Origin: Deltaproteobacteria bacterium
Lineage (GTDB): Bacteria > Desulfobacterota > GWC2-55-46 > JADFVP01
Direction of reading: 5' to 3'
NCBI GenBank assembly: GCA_029262515.1
Contig: JAJCZH010000038.1
Location: 1 to 64,000 of the forward strand
Length of the DNA: 64,000 nucleotides
Under the pieces are notes generated by a model, which was not told the origin of the DNA, ran no database searches, and saw only the letters and a list, made by a program, of their open reading frames with translations. The position numbers and the translations under genes are program-made. This document shows, piece after piece, positions 27,279 through 37,119 of this stretch (its first letter is position 1; each line of letters begins with the position of its first letter).

Positions 27279-27323
27279 GATACGTCGGTAGGATAACCGG
27301 ACATATAAGGGCGAACAAAAAAG

Positions 27324-27593
27324 ATGACGGATAAACCGATAGAGTTTCCTATTCACGAAGCGCAGAGGCGGCGTAACCGGCTCGGCAAGAAGGCAGTGGC
27401 CTGTCTCGCATCCGAAAGGTGGATAAAATTTCCTAAGAAATCAGCCGGAAGCCTCGAGGCCGGAGAGGTCATAAAACTCTCGATAATGACGGGCAGTGAC
27501 GCGGCGGGGAGCAGAAAGGTCTGCGACCTTGTGGTCACGCGCGAGGCGCTTTTGAGCGCACTAGAGGCCGTCAAAAACCCGGATATGGAGTGA
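27324..27593 (+). CDS. Hypothetical 89-residue basic protein
   Basis: It follows hypE by 45 bases on the same strand and may be read through from the hyp operon. The protein is soluble, with a basic N-terminal half (RRRNRLGKKAVACLASERWIK) and a C-terminal LVVTREALLSALEAVKNPD helix. I do not recognise the family and see no signal peptide or metal motif. Codon use looks like the neighbours, so it is likely a real gene. Confidence 0.6.
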   Translation: MTDKPIEFPIHEAQRRRNRLGKKAVACLASERWIKFPKKSAGSLEAGEVIKLSIMTGSDAAGSRKVCDLVVTREALLSALEAVKNPDME

Positions 27594-27789
27594 GGCATGT
27601 ACAGGCTTTAACCGGGTTAGAAACAGAGGTGGACTGCACCCAACATTCGTAGCTGAAGTGCTTCCCTTGATCTCAAGACTTCTTCCTGAAGTCCTCAGTT
27701 GTAATCCTTTTCAAAATATTATAAGTTTCTATTAGTAACCGATACTGGAATTGCGCTCTAAGGGTGGACCTGCATGTAAAGGAGAAGGC

Positions 27790-29466
27790 TTGGCTAAATA
27801 TCAGTATATCTATACCATGGACAGGGTCGGCAAGGTCGTGGCCGGTAAAAAAGAAATATTAAAAGACATTTATCTCTCCTTTTTTCCGGGCGCGAAGATC
27901 GGAGTTCTGGGACTGAACGGCTCCGGCAAGTCCACTCTACTGCGCATCATGGCTGGTGTGGACCAAGAGTATATAGGAGAGGCGAAACCCGCGCAGGATA
28001 TCAAGGTTGGTTATCTGCCGCAGGAGCCAGAGCTTGATTCGGCCAAGAACGTGCGCGAAAACGTCGAAGAGGGTGTTGCCGAGACGAAAGCGCTGCTGGA
28101 TAAGTTCAACGAGATATCAGCGAGATTCGCCGAGCCAATGAGTGACGACGAGATGAATAACCTTATTGAGGAGCAGGGCAAACTGCAGGATGGGATCGAT
28201 GCTGCCGATGCCTGGGATCTGGACCGGAAGTTAGAGGTTGCCGCCGATGCGCTTCGTCTGCCGGACTGGGGTGCAGACGTTACGAAGCTCTCTGGCGGGG
28301 AACGCCGACGTGTGGCGCTTTGCCGTCTGCTGCTCTCTAGTCCGGACATGCTGCTGCTCGATGAGCCGACAAATCATCTCGATGCCGAATCCGTGGCATG
28401 GCTTGAGCGTTTTCTCCACGACTATGCGGGTACGGTCGTGGCCGTTACGCACGACCGCTATTTTCTGGATAATGTTGCAGGATGGATTCTGGAGTTAGAC
28501 CGCGGTCGCGGCATTCCGTACGAGGGGAATTATTCGTCATGGCTGGAACAGAAAGAAAAACGCCTGGCTGTTGAGGAGAAGCAGGAGAGTTCACGCCAGA
28601 AAGCGATCAGGCACGAATTGGAGTGGGTACGGTCCGGCACAAAAGGCAGGCATGCTAAATCTAAGGCGCGATTGAGGGCCTTTGACGAACTCGCCGGAGC
28701 GGAGGTCCAGAAACGTAATGAAACAAAGCAGATATTTATTCCGGTGAGCGAGCGCCTGGGAGACCTGGTGATCGAAGCGGAAAATCTCTGCAAAGCTTTT
28801 GGCGATAAGGAACTGATCGATGGCATGAACTTCAATCTGCCCAGAGGTGGAATAATCGGTATTATCGGTGCAAACGGTGCAGGTAAAACAACGCTCTTTC
28901 GAATGCTGACGGGTTCTGAGAAGGCGAACTCCGGAATATTGAGGATCGGCGAGACGGTGCGGCTTGCCCATGTAGACCAGTCACGCGATGCGCTCGACCC
29001 CGACAAGACCGTATGGGAGGAAATTTCCGGAGGGCATGAAACCGTCTCTCTTGGCAAGACCGAGATACCAAGCCGAGCCTATTGCGGCCGTTTCAATTTC
29101 AAAGGTGGCGACCAGCAGAAGAAGGTTGCAACTCTTTCGGGCGGTGAACGAAATCGCGTGCATCTGGCCAAGATGCTCAAATCCGGCGGCAATGTACTGC
29201 TGCTTGACGAGCCTACAAATGATCTTGATGTAGAGACGCTCAGAGCACTGGAGGAGGCGCTGCTGGATTTCGCTGGTTGTGCAGTGATTATCAGCCATGA
29301 CCGCTGGTTCCTGGATCGTACTGCCACGCATATTCTAGCTTTTGAAGGAGAGGGCCGTGTCGAATGGTTCGAAGGAAACTTTGCCGACTATGAAGAGGAT
29401 AAGAAAAAGCGCCTTGGTGCGGATGTGCTCCAGCCGCATCGGATAAAATACAAAAAACTGGTCTGA
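27790..29466 (+). CDS. ettA: Energy-dependent translational throttle protein EttA (ABC-F)
   Basis: The start is TTG at 27790 with AAAGGAGAAG just upstream, giving [17 protein letters not shown], the usual EttA N-terminus; a longer frame begins at 27751 but is poorly supported. The 558-residue protein has two ABC domains with Walker [10 protein letters not shown] and GANGAGKTT, signatures [11 protein letters not shown] and [11 protein letters not shown], and a linker with the arm insertion. EttA binds the ribosomal E site and gates entry into elongation according to the ATP/ADP ratio. Codon use seems richer in GAT and CTG than in the flanking genes, a weak hint of different ancestry. Confidence 0.95.
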   Translation: MAKYQYIYTMDRVGKVVAGKKEILKDIYLSFFPGAKIGVLGLNGSGKSTLLRIMAGVDQEYIGEAKPAQDIKVGYLPQEPELDSAKNVRENVEEGVAETKALLDKFNEISARFAEPMSDDEMNNLIEEQGKLQDGIDAADAWDLDRKLEVAADALRLPDWGADVTKLSGGERRRVALCRLLLSSPDMLLLDEPTNHLDAESVAWLERFLHDYAGTVVAVTHDRYFLDNVAGWILELDRGRGIPYEGNYSSWLEQKEKRLAVEEKQESSRQKAIRHELEWVRSGTKGRHAKSKARLRAFDELAGAEVQKRNETKQIFIPVSERLGDLVIEAENLCKAFGDKELIDGMNFNLPRGGIIGIIGANGAGKTTLFRMLTGSEKANSGILRIGETVRLAHVDQSRDALDPDKTVWEEISGGHETVSLGKTEIPSRAYCGRFNFKGGDQQKKVATLSGGERNRVHLAKMLKSGGNVLLLDEPTNDLDVETLRALEEALLDFAGCAVIISHDRWFLDRTATHILAFEGEGRVEWFEGNFADYEEDKKKRLGADVLQPHRIKYKKLV

Positions 29467-29656
29467 CCGGGTTTCACCACTCTGATCGTATTGGATATTG
29501 TCCTTGCTCTCGAAGAGGTACTAAATGCTAAAATTGGAAACAAAAGTTGCTTAAAGAGGACTGTTACTTTCTGTTGGAAAATCGATAAGTATCAAGCTAT
29601 CCCGGACCTGCTTCTTTGTAGATGAAAGACACAAAGCAAATATGCAACCTACTTCT

Positions 29657-30613
29657 CTAACCAACCTCTATTAAGACCTTCAACGCGCCTTTCCTGCCGG
29701 CATGCTCCAGCGCCTGTACACACGACTCTAACGGGTAGATCTTCTCTATAAGCGGTTCTACTATAACAGTACAGTTATCAAGAGCTTCAATAGCAGGAGC
29801 AAACGGGCCGCAGCGCGAGCCGACTATCGTGACCTCGTCTATGACAGCCCTATTAAGGTCGACCGTACTTCTGTTCGCAACTGTGCTCTTTAGTACTACG
29901 GTTCCTCTCGGTTTAACGAGTTCGAGCGCAGAAGATAACCCGCCCCCGGAACCGGTGGCGTCTACGACGATATCAAACGAGCCTTCAAAGCCTTCTGCTT
30001 TCATGGAAGTAGAAATCGAAAGGTCTTCGGCCATAGCGAGCTTCTCTCCATAGCGGCCAAAGAGTTTAACTTGACAGCCTGTATTCGCAAGAACCTGCGC
30101 TATAAGCAGCCCTAGCCTTCCGTCACCGAGAACCGCTACATTGGTGTTCGGTCCGACATCCACCTGCTCAAGAACCTCAAAGGCAGCGCCGAGCGGCTCG
30201 GTAAAGACGGCGTCTATATCTGAGAGAGTATCCGGTATTACGTGAAGGTTCCCGACAGGCAGAACGAGCCGTTCGGCAAAGGACCCGTTTAGGCCGAGGA
30301 TGCCGAGCACCGTTCTTTCCTTACAGTGATTTTCCAGACCGGCCTTACAGAGAGCACAAGTGTTGCAACCGACATTTATTTCACCAACTACTCTTTTACC
30401 CTCAAGTCCGGAGTCAGACGGACACCGCTCGACCAGACCCGAGAACTCATGGCCCGGTATGCCCGTAAAACCCATATAGCCCTTTGTAATCTCAATATCC
30501 GTTGCACAGACCCCGGCATACGATACGCGAATGAGCGCGTCGCCTTCAACGAGTTTCGGCTCAGGAAAGTCCGTCCGGTAAGTCAGACCATTATCGAAGT
30601 AAATGGCGCGCAT
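29657..30613 (-). CDS. Zinc-dependent alcohol dehydrogenase-like protein (MDR family)
   Basis: The 318-residue medium-chain dehydrogenase has catalytic-zinc motifs (YAGVCATDIEITKGY, GHEFSGLVE), four structural-zinc cysteines (GCNTCALCKAGLENHC) and the Rossmann motif VLGDGRLGLLIAQVL. Members oxidise alcohols or sugar alcohols with NAD(P). The sequence resembles threonine dehydrogenase or sorbitol dehydrogenase-like proteins, but the substrate is open. It begins 10 bases after the nth stop codon on the same strand, so the two are probably co-transcribed. Confidence 0.88.
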   Translation of the reverse strand: MRAIYFDNGLTYRTDFPEPKLVEGDALIRVSYAGVCATDIEITKGYMGFTGIPGHEFSGLVERCPSDSGLEGKRVVGEINVGCNTCALCKAGLENHCKERTVLGILGLNGSFAERLVLPVGNLHVIPDTLSDIDAVFTEPLGAAFEVLEQVDVGPNTNVAVLGDGRLGLLIAQVLANTGCQVKLFGRYGEKLAMAEDLSISTSMKAEGFEGSFDIVVDATGSGGGLSSALELVKPRGTVVLKSTVANRSTVDLNRAVIDEVTIVGSRCGPFAPAIEALDNCTVIVEPLIEKIYPLESCVQALEHAGRKGALKVLIEVG

Positions 30614-30622
30614 GGATAGAAG

Positions 30623-31267
30623 TTAACCCTTCTGATACTCAACTTTATAGTAGTCGCAATGGGAACTAACGGGACACTCTTGACAATTCGGTTTACGGGC
30701 CTTGCAGGTACTGCGCCCGTGCAGAATCAGGAGATGGCTGGAAAGAGTCCACCTCTCTTTGGGGAGTAACGAACATAAATCGGACTCAATCACATCGGGG
30801 TCGTCCGAGGCGGTTAGCCCCAGGCGTCCGGCAACACGCTTGACATGCGTGTCTACAGCTATTGAAGGTATTCCGAAGGCGTTACCGAGCACGACGTTGG
30901 CGGTCTTTCTGCCGACACCCGGAAGCTTTATAAGCTCTTCCATCGTCTGTGGTACCTCTGCGCCGAAGTCCTCTACAAGCATCTCGGCGCACTTCTTTAA
31001 CGACTTCGCTTTGTTCCTATAAAAATTAACAGAACCGATATCAACCTCAAGCTCGTCGAGTTCGACGGTCGCATAATCAGCTGCTGTTTTGTACTTTTTG
31101 AAGAGTTCTTCGGTAACCTTGTTGACAAGTTTGTCGGTTGCCTGAGCTGAAAGGATGGTGGCTATAAGGAGTTCCAGCGGATTCGAGAAGACCAACGCCC
31201 CGCGTGCATCCGGCAAAACCAAGTGGAGCAGGTCGAAGATAGTATTGGCTCGCTTACTAGCTTTCAC
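30623..31267 (-). CDS. nth: Endonuclease III
   Basis: The 214-residue DNA glycosylase/AP lyase has the helix-hairpin-helix LIKLPGVGRKTANVVLG with the catalytic Lys, the catalytic Asp in AVDTHVKRV, and the C-terminal 4Fe-4S ligands spaced C-x6-C-x2-C-x5-C (CKARKPNCQECPVSSHC). It removes oxidised pyrimidines in base excision repair. The start is GTG at 31267, with only a weak ribosome-binding site. Confidence 0.96.
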   Translation of the reverse strand: MKASKRANTIFDLLHLVLPDARGALVFSNPLELLIATILSAQATDKLVNKVTEELFKKYKTAADYATVELDELEVDIGSVNFYRNKAKSLKKCAEMLVEDFGAEVPQTMEELIKLPGVGRKTANVVLGNAFGIPSIAVDTHVKRVAGRLGLTASDDPDVIESDLCSLLPKERWTLSSHLLILHGRSTCKARKPNCQECPVSSHCDYYKVEYQKG

Positions 31268-31350
31268 TGGTATTAACCCGGATTATTTTAAAGTGGATTG
31301 TCTGAAAAAAGCAGAAACAGGGCCCTAGGCCTGGACGGAATTACAGAAAC

Positions 31351-32325
31351 TTAAAAGGACCTCTCTATGACGTAATCGGCAACGGCTTCGAGAGCTGCCT
31401 TCTCGACACCGGGGTCGAACTGCGCAAGGTCCGCTTTCGCTTCGTCCACAAGCTTGTGCGCATAATCTACCGTATAATCGATTCCGCCGCGCCGCTCGAT
31501 TATGCCGAGAACCTCTTTTAGTTTCGACTCATCAAACTCGTCCGCCACTATCGCACTCTTCAACACAGACTTCTCAGACTCATCGGCGCTCTTATAGGCA
31601 TGAATAAGCGGTAACGTAACCTTGCCCTCTCTTAAATCATTTCCGATCGCCTTGCCGAGATCTTTGTCGGTAGAGACGTAATCGAGACAATCGTCCATGC
31701 ACTGATAAGCCGTGCCGATACGCATGCCGTAGTTGGCCAGCGCAACCTCTTGTTCCAGTCCAACTTCACCGAGAATAGCCGCGACCTGTGAAGATGAGGA
31801 GAAGAGCACTGCTGTCTTGTTGGAGACCACTTCGATATAATCGATCTCGGTCAAATTTATATCGCTATGCTTCACAAGCTGGAGCACCTCGCCCTCGGCC
31901 ATGCGCGTAGTAGTCTGGGAAAGCACTTTGAGTACGCGCTCGTTGCCGTAAGTAACAGCCATGGTAAAGGCCTTTGAGAGCAGAAAATCTCCTACGAGTA
32001 TACTGGCGCCGTCTCCCCATACGGTATTTGCCGCGGCATTTCCGCGCCTCAAGTTCGCATTGTCCACAACGTCGTCGTGAAGCAGCGTAGCGGTATGGAT
32101 GAACTCCATAACTCCGGCAAGCGGAACGTGATTCTCGCCCTTGTATCCGCAGAGCCTTGCGCACAAGAGCAGCAGAAGCGGCCTGAACCTCTTTCCTCCG
32201 CTACTCAGTATATACTCGCCGACCTTGCTGACCAGAGGCACACTCGAATTTAAATTTTTTTTAAAGACCTCTTCGACATTCAACATGTCGTCCTTCACAA
32301 GGTCAAAAACTTCCTGAATATGCAT
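31351..32325 (-). CDS. Long-chain polyprenyl diphosphate synthase
   Basis: The 324-residue trans-prenyltransferase has both aspartate-rich motifs, LLHDDVVDNANLRRG and MDDCLDYVSTDKDLGK, plus GGKRFRPLLLLL. It condenses isopentenyl diphosphate into an octaprenyl- or heptaprenyl-type chain, the side chain of the respiratory quinone. The residues before the first DDxxD are small, consistent with a long product, but length cannot be fixed. GGAGCC precedes the ATG at 32325. Confidence 0.93.
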   Translation of the reverse strand: MHIQEVFDLVKDDMLNVEEVFKKNLNSSVPLVSKVGEYILSSGGKRFRPLLLLLCARLCGYKGENHVPLAGVMEFIHTATLLHDDVVDNANLRRGNAAANTVWGDGASILVGDFLLSKAFTMAVTYGNERVLKVLSQTTTRMAEGEVLQLVKHSDINLTEIDYIEVVSNKTAVLFSSSSQVAAILGEVGLEQEVALANYGMRIGTAYQCMDDCLDYVSTDKDLGKAIGNDLREGKVTLPLIHAYKSADESEKSVLKSAIVADEFDESKLKEVLGIIERRGGIDYTVDYAHKLVDEAKADLAQFDPGVEKAALEAVADYVIERSF

Positions 32326-32695
32326 CTAAAGGCTCCATAAGCGCTTGTAATGACTCTTACTGAAGAGACCAAGCTCCTCAACGTAGAGGAGCGACTCCAA
32401 CACGGCTACTCTCGAATAAAAGACGTATATCGGCAAAAAATGACCCAAGACCCGTAACTTTAGAGACGCAACAAGCTTTCTCCAAGGCATTTTTAGTGGT
32501 GCCAGAGTGAGTACATACGGCCTGCGTAAGAGAGTAATAAGAGGATGTAGTACCGAAAATATAGAACAAATCGTACCTCAAATCCCCTGAACTGTCAAAG
32601 GATTTCACTTTAAAGAGCAGAGTACGGCTCAGAGACGGCAAAGGATTTTTAGAGAAGAATAGTGCGGAAAATATGGAGCAGACGGGAAAGTACGG
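32326..32695. other. Intergenic region with a small hairpin
   Basis: About 370 bases between two minus-strand genes. A 7-bp hairpin GCTCCTC-N6-GAGGAGC lies at 32373-32392. A minus-strand frame of 87 codons is present but looks non-protein-like. I see no tRNA fold or other known RNA. Confidence 0.4.
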
Positions 32696-33568
32696 CTACA
32701 GTACGCAGATATCCCTGATAAGGCAGTCGGAACACTTAACCGGGTCTAGCCGTGCCGGACACTTGTCCAGTATACCGAGCCTGCAAAGTGCAAAGTCGTA
32801 CTTGACCGGGTCCGCCGGATCTAGCCTCCGAAGATGCGAAGTCACCTCTTCGGCGCACTTCCAGTCGGAGCTCTTGCGTGTCGTCAGACCGATGTTCCTA
32901 GAAATACGGCCAAGATGCGTGTCTATCGGTATAATAAGCTTCGCTGGGTCTACTTCCGTCCAGAGCCCCAGGTCTAGGCCGTCTTCGTGCCTGACCATCC
33001 AGCGGAGATAGAGGTTTAGCCTCTTGCACGCGCTCCCCCCGGACGGAGAGGGAAAGAAGTACCTGACACCTGCCTTCTCACTGAGCCTTTTACTGCCGTA
33101 TACAGCGCTAGAATCGAGTGAAAGCACGTTTTCGGTAAAGGTCGTAAGTGCGCCCTTGATAGAATTGTCGGGATTTTCATCTTCATACCCTCTAAGAAAG
33201 TACGAACCTATCGAACCGCTACTCTCAACCATCTGCCGCATAAAGTATATGAGGCAGGCCACATCGGCTCCCGTGTTGAACCTGTGTACGAACCCGTCGA
33301 ATAACGGAGCATGTTTTGCGGGTTTAAAATGCATGACAAAGTCATACGGACTTTTGCCCATAATTGCCAGAACCCGCTCAACGCTCCTCTTTATTCCCGC
33401 GACTTTACCGTAAGCGAGACTCGACGATATAAGCCCCACCACCTCGCGGTCCTGCCTCGAGGAGTACCTGTGGACAAAGAGAAGAGGATCTGAAGAGAGG
33501 TAACGCGAATCAAAAGTTGACAACAGGGAGTCGAGCCGCTTTTTTAAAACTCTCTCATCAGGTTTCAT
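32696..33568 (-). CDS. TIGR02757 (DUF2400) family protein
   Basis: The 290-residue protein matches the TIGR02757 family of unknown function: VGLISSSLAYGKV near the N-terminus, CKRLNLYLRWMVR in the middle and a glycosylase-like LIIPIDTHLGRISRNIGL followed by DPADPVKYDFALCRLGIL. The C-terminus carries four Cys (KCPARLDPVKCSDCLIRDIC), reminiscent of the iron-sulfur loop of endonuclease III. A helix-hairpin-helix DNA-related role is inferred; activity is not established. Confidence 0.88.
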   Translation of the reverse strand: MKPDERVLKKRLDSLLSTFDSRYLSSDPLLFVHRYSSRQDREVVGLISSSLAYGKVAGIKRSVERVLAIMGKSPYDFVMHFKPAKHAPLFDGFVHRFNTGADVACLIYFMRQMVESSGSIGSYFLRGYEDENPDNSIKGALTTFTENVLSLDSSAVYGSKRLSEKAGVRYFFPSPSGGSACKRLNLYLRWMVRHEDGLDLGLWTEVDPAKLIIPIDTHLGRISRNIGLTTRKSSDWKCAEEVTSHLRRLDPADPVKYDFALCRLGILDKCPARLDPVKCSDCLIRDICVL

Positions 33569-33627
33569 AAGTTTGCACGCTCTGTTCGTTCGGTTCTTAC
33601 CATTTATAACTCCGAGATAGATACCAT

Positions 33628-33642
33628 ACTACCTTTATTAAT
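33628..33642 (+). repeat. 15-bp direct repeat, copy 1
   Basis: ACTACCTTTATTAAT; the identical second copy is at 33732-33746. Both lie upstream of the cupredoxin gene, and a TATAAT (33664-33669) lies between them. They could be a regulator site. Confidence 0.45.
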
Positions 33643-33731
33643 ATAACATGCTGTCCGGCACTTTATAATCTAAAAAATATAAAGACTTTCAATTTCTACT
33701 TACTAATGTTAATGTTTCTACTCTTCTACTA

Positions 33732-33746
33732 ACTACCTTTATTAAT
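33732..33746 (+). repeat. 15-bp direct repeat, copy 2
   Basis: Identical to 33628-33642 and 104 bases downstream of it, 66 bases before the cupredoxin start. Confidence 0.45.
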
Positions 33747-33811
33747 GCGCTTAGTAACAAACAAATACAGCCTCTCAGTGTGATGCTGAGCACCTTTATC
33801 AGGAGGACCAA

Positions 33812-34669
33812 ATGCACTCCAGACGCCTGGGTATATTTCTTGCCCTTATGGTAACCCTCGTTCTGCCAACCGTCTCTCATGCATACGAGTCGAAGTTAGT
33901 AGCGGAGTACCTAAAGGCCGTAGACGCCAGGGACGCTGCAGGGCAGGCGGCTATTATTAAAGAGAATATGGGGCGCATCCCATCCGAGGTAAAGGCCCTG
34001 CTCTACGAAGCGGCAATGCAGAAGACATCTGGTGAAGATAAAGAGGCAAACTACTTTATAGCGGAACAGATTGCAAAGAGCGTTTTCGATATTACCGGAG
34101 ACTCAGCCCTGCTTATAGAGGTTAAACAGACCGTCTTCAACTCCAAACTCTCTTCCCAAGTCAGTTCAACCCTGCAGGGCGGGGTTCACATAGTCGAATT
34201 TCCGAAAGCCGGCGCAGACCACAAGAACGTTTTTAAACCGAACAACATTAAGATCTCCGCCGGGCAGACCGTACGTTGGGTAAACAGAGATGAGATAGCG
34301 CATATCTTTGCCTCAATGCCGGTAATAGGCAAGGGCGGCATCTTTACCCCTGACATAGAACCGGGAAAGCACTGGGAGTTCAAGTTCGAAACTCCTGGAG
34401 ATTACTACTATATCTGCTTTATACATAAGGGAATGATCGGCAAGATCACGGTAGCAGGCGTAGCAGGGGGAGGCGCAACCGGTGCCGTAGAGAAGAAAAG
34501 GGAAGCAGAACCGACACAGAGTACTTCCCAGGCGTCTTCAGCCTCTGCCTCCTCAGTTGAAGAGAAGAGCCCGGAGCAGAGCAGTGTAATGAGCACACCG
34601 GAAAAACCCAAGAAAAAGAAAAGACGTTCTGCACCCGAACAAGAAGAAGACCCGTTTGACGACATGTAA
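33812..34669 (+). CDS. Secreted cupredoxin (plastocyanin-like) protein
   Basis: The 285-residue protein starts with a Sec signal peptide (GIFLALMVTLVLPTVSHA), followed by a helical region (about 25-110) and a cupredoxin domain (about 115-215). Type-1 copper ligands are visible: His in DEIAHIFAS and the Cys, His and Met of YICFIHKGMIG. The last 70 residues are low-complexity Ser/Glu/Lys with KKKKRR. It probably carries electrons or binds copper in the periplasm. ATG at 33812 has AGGAGG upstream. The helical N-terminal extension is unusual for this family. Confidence 0.88.
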   Translation: MHSRRLGIFLALMVTLVLPTVSHAYESKLVAEYLKAVDARDAAGQAAIIKENMGRIPSEVKALLYEAAMQKTSGEDKEANYFIAEQIAKSVFDITGDSALLIEVKQTVFNSKLSSQVSSTLQGGVHIVEFPKAGADHKNVFKPNNIKISAGQTVRWVNRDEIAHIFASMPVIGKGGIFTPDIEPGKHWEFKFETPGDYYYICFIHKGMIGKITVAGVAGGGATGAVEKKREAEPTQSTSQASSASASSVEEKSPEQSSVMSTPEKPKKKKRRSAPEQEEDPFDDM

Positions 34670-34680
34670 GGATACTTCGG

Positions 34681-34736
34681 CCTGGTTTCAATACCATCGA
34701 TTCAAAGACCTGGTTTCAATACCATCGATTCAAAGA
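34681..34736 (+). repeat. Two tandem 28-bp repeats
   Basis: The 28-base unit beginning CCTGGTTTCAATACCATCGA occurs twice, at 34681-34708 and 34709-34736, with no mismatch and no spacer. It lies between the cupredoxin stop and the next gene. Only two units are present, with no spacers, so it is not a CRISPR array. Confidence 0.85.
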
Positions 34737-34824
34737 CTTTGATTTGGCGCCAAGAGTCTCTATTTGACAAATCGATCACTTTATCGCTGCCAATCAATTT
34801 CAGCAATATTTGCAGGAGCCTGAT

Positions 34825-36168
34825 ATGAAAATGTATAACTATGAACTCAAACCGCTCGGCAGCGGAGAAGAACATATCTGTTACAAGGCCTATACTCTCA
34901 ACAACTTCAGAGATCTTCCGCAGATGGAGCTCTTGAGCGATGAGGCCAAGTTCGCTATGGAGGTCGTGGCCAATGTCTTTCCGTTCAAAACCAACAGTTA
35001 CGTCGTAGACGAGCTGATCGACTGGAACAACTTTCAGAACGACCCTATCTTCGCGCTCACCTTCCCCCAGAGGGAGATGTTAAAGCCGCAGCACTTCGAC
35101 CATATGGCAGCGGCGCTTGTAGGCGGGGCGAGCAGCGACGACATACGCAAGACCGCCAATCGTATACGGGCGGAGCTTAACCCCCACCCGGCCGGCCAGA
35201 TGGAATCGAACATACCGGAGCTGAACGGCGAGAGACTCAACGGCCTCCAGCATAAGTACAACCAGACTGTACTCTTCTTTCCTGTTCGCGGACAGACGTG
35301 CCATGCCTACTGCTCCTTCTGTTTCCGCTGGCCGCAATTTGTAGGCATCGACGAACTACGCTTTGCCATGCGCGAAACAGAACAGCTCATCGAATACATC
35401 CGCATACACCCCGAAGTCACCGACGTGCTTATAACCGGCGGAGACCCTATGGTTATGAAAACTAAGCGGCTCTCTGCATATGTAGACGCCCTTCTTGAGA
35501 GCAACCTCGACAATCTTACAACCATAAGAATCGGCACAAAGGCGCTCTCGTTCTGGCCGTACCGCTTCCTTACAGACAACGACTCGGATGAGCTCCTTGC
35601 TCTGTTTAAGAAGGTAGTCGACTCCGGCAAGCACCTCGCCATCATGGCCCACTTCAGCCACCCGCGCGAACTTGAGACCAATGCCGCGAAAGAGGCCATA
35701 GCAAGGATTCTTAAGACCGGTGCGCAGATAAGAACCCAATCTCCGCTGCTATCACATATAAACGACTCCGCAGACGTATGGGCGGATATGTGGAACAGAC
35801 AGGTCGCCCTCGGTTGCATACCGTACTACATGTTCGTGGCGCGTAATACCGGAGCGCACCAGTACTTCAGCGTACCGCTTGTAAAAGCTCACTCCATCTA
35901 CAAAGAGGCTATGAAGAAGGTCAGCGGGATAGCCAGAACGGCCCGTGGACCTATTATGTCTTCCAATCCAGGCAAGATTCAGGTGCTCGGAACAAACAAA
36001 GACGCTTCCGAAGAGGTGCTTGCGCTGCAGTTTCTACAGGCCCGCAACCCCGACTGGATATCGCAGCCATTCTTCGCCAAGTACGACGACAAGGCCTTAT
36101 GGATAGATGAACTGAAACCGGCCTTCGGGGCTGACCAGTTTTTCTTTCAGAACAAGAACGAAAAGTAG
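34825..36168 (+). CDS. Lysine 2,3-aminomutase-family radical SAM protein
   Basis: From the ATG at 34825 (CAGGAG upstream) the protein is 447 residues. The cluster motif is CHAYCSFCFRWPQF, typical of the KamA family, followed by DVLITGGDPMVM. A PGK near the C-terminus (SSNPGKIQVLG) may supply the Lys that binds pyridoxal phosphate. Residues that hold lysine in true KamA are not obvious, so the substrate may differ. It stands alone with a tandem repeat upstream. Family assignment is firm; reaction is not. Confidence 0.85.
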   Translation: MKMYNYELKPLGSGEEHICYKAYTLNNFRDLPQMELLSDEAKFAMEVVANVFPFKTNSYVVDELIDWNNFQNDPIFALTFPQREMLKPQHFDHMAAALVGGASSDDIRKTANRIRAELNPHPAGQMESNIPELNGERLNGLQHKYNQTVLFFPVRGQTCHAYCSFCFRWPQFVGIDELRFAMRETEQLIEYIRIHPEVTDVLITGGDPMVMKTKRLSAYVDALLESNLDNLTTIRIGTKALSFWPYRFLTDNDSDELLALFKKVVDSGKHLAIMAHFSHPRELETNAAKEAIARILKTGAQIRTQSPLLSHINDSADVWADMWNRQVALGCIPYYMFVARNTGAHQYFSVPLVKAHSIYKEAMKKVSGIARTARGPIMSSNPGKIQVLGTNKDASEEVLALQFLQARNPDWISQPFFAKYDDKALWIDELKPAFGADQFFFQNKNEK

Positions 36169-36432
36169 TATCACTGCCGCATACTCCCAACCGATTACCA
36201 TGCGCAAACCTCGCAACCTAACCAAAAACAGAATACGTTTTTCGGCCTGACTTCTTCAAAACAGAACAGGGTCTAAAACAACATACACCCACCCGAGTTA
36301 CGAACGGAGTTAAGGCTAAAGAGTCAATAGTATCACCCGATAAATACCTAAACAGCACTTTGCAATTCCAACTCATATTCGCGTGCCTGGCACGGTTTGG
36401 AAAGTAGCAATAGATAAAGAGGAGCAATTGAC

Positions 36433-37119
36433 TTGGAAATTACGGTCGTAATGCCAGCATACAACGAAGAGCAGTACATAAAATCGATTGTCGAGCGCGT
36501 ACTCGCCACCGGGATACCGACCGAACTTATCATCGTAGATGACTACTCTACCGACTCTACCCGTTCCATACTCAAAGAGATCTCAGGTGACGAACGCATA
36601 AAGGTCTGCTACCATAACAAAAACATGGGCAAAGGTGCGGCTCTAAGAACAGGCTTTAAAGAGGCAACGGGAGAGATCGTAATAGTACAGGACGCGGACC
36701 TCGAGTACGACCCTGCCGAATACCCCAGACTGATTAAACCGATACTCGACGGAAAGGCCGACGTTGTCTACGGCTCCCGTTTTGCCGGCGGAGACGCCCA
36801 CCGCGTACTCTTCTTCTGGCACATGATCGGCAACAAGCTTTTAACTCTCCTGTCGAACATGTTCACCAACCTCAACTTAACCGATATGGAAACATGCTAC
36901 AAAGTCTTTCGTAAAGAGATACTCGATCAGGTCGTCATCAAAGAGAACCGCTTCGGCTTTGAACCAGAAATCACGGCCAAGATATCGAAACTCGGAGCAC
37001 GTATCTACGAGGTAGGCATTTCGTACTCAGGAAGATCGTACAGCGAGGGTAAGAAGATAAACTGGAAGGACGGACTCAGCGCGCTCTGGTGCATCATAAA
37101 GTACAACATGTCAAAGTAG
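36433..37119 (+). CDS. Family 2 glycosyltransferase (dolichol-phosphate-mannose synthase-like)
   Basis: The 228-residue protein starts at TTG 36433 with GAGGAG 8 bases upstream. It has the GT-A signature: VVMPAYNEEQYIKSIV, IIVDDYSTDST, the metal-binding DAD in VQDADLEYDP, and YGSRFAGGDAHR. No membrane helices follow, so it is a stand-alone soluble transferase of the DPM1 type, making a lipid-linked sugar donor. The GT-C protein at 42915 could use such a donor. Confidence 0.9.
   Translation: MEITVVMPAYNEEQYIKSIVERVLATGIPTELIIVDDYSTDSTRSILKEISGDERIKVCYHNKNMGKGAALRTGFKEATGEIVIVQDADLEYDPAEYPRLIKPILDGKADVVYGSRFAGGDAHRVLFFWHMIGNKLLTLLSNMFTNLNLTDMETCYKVFRKEILDQVVIKENRFGFEPEITAKISKLGARIYEVGISYSGRSYSEGKKINWKDGLSALWCIIKYNMSK

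Noticed and set aside
27790-29466. Antibiotic-resistance ABC-F gene
   Set aside because: The N-terminus and linker fit housekeeping EttA; there is no sign of an extended resistance arm.
32378-32641. Minus-strand 87-codon frame
   Set aside because: Composition is not protein-like, no ribosome-binding site is seen and it fills an intergenic gap only by chance.
34681-34736. Start of a CRISPR array
   Set aside because: The two 28-bp units are adjacent with no spacer and there are no cas genes.
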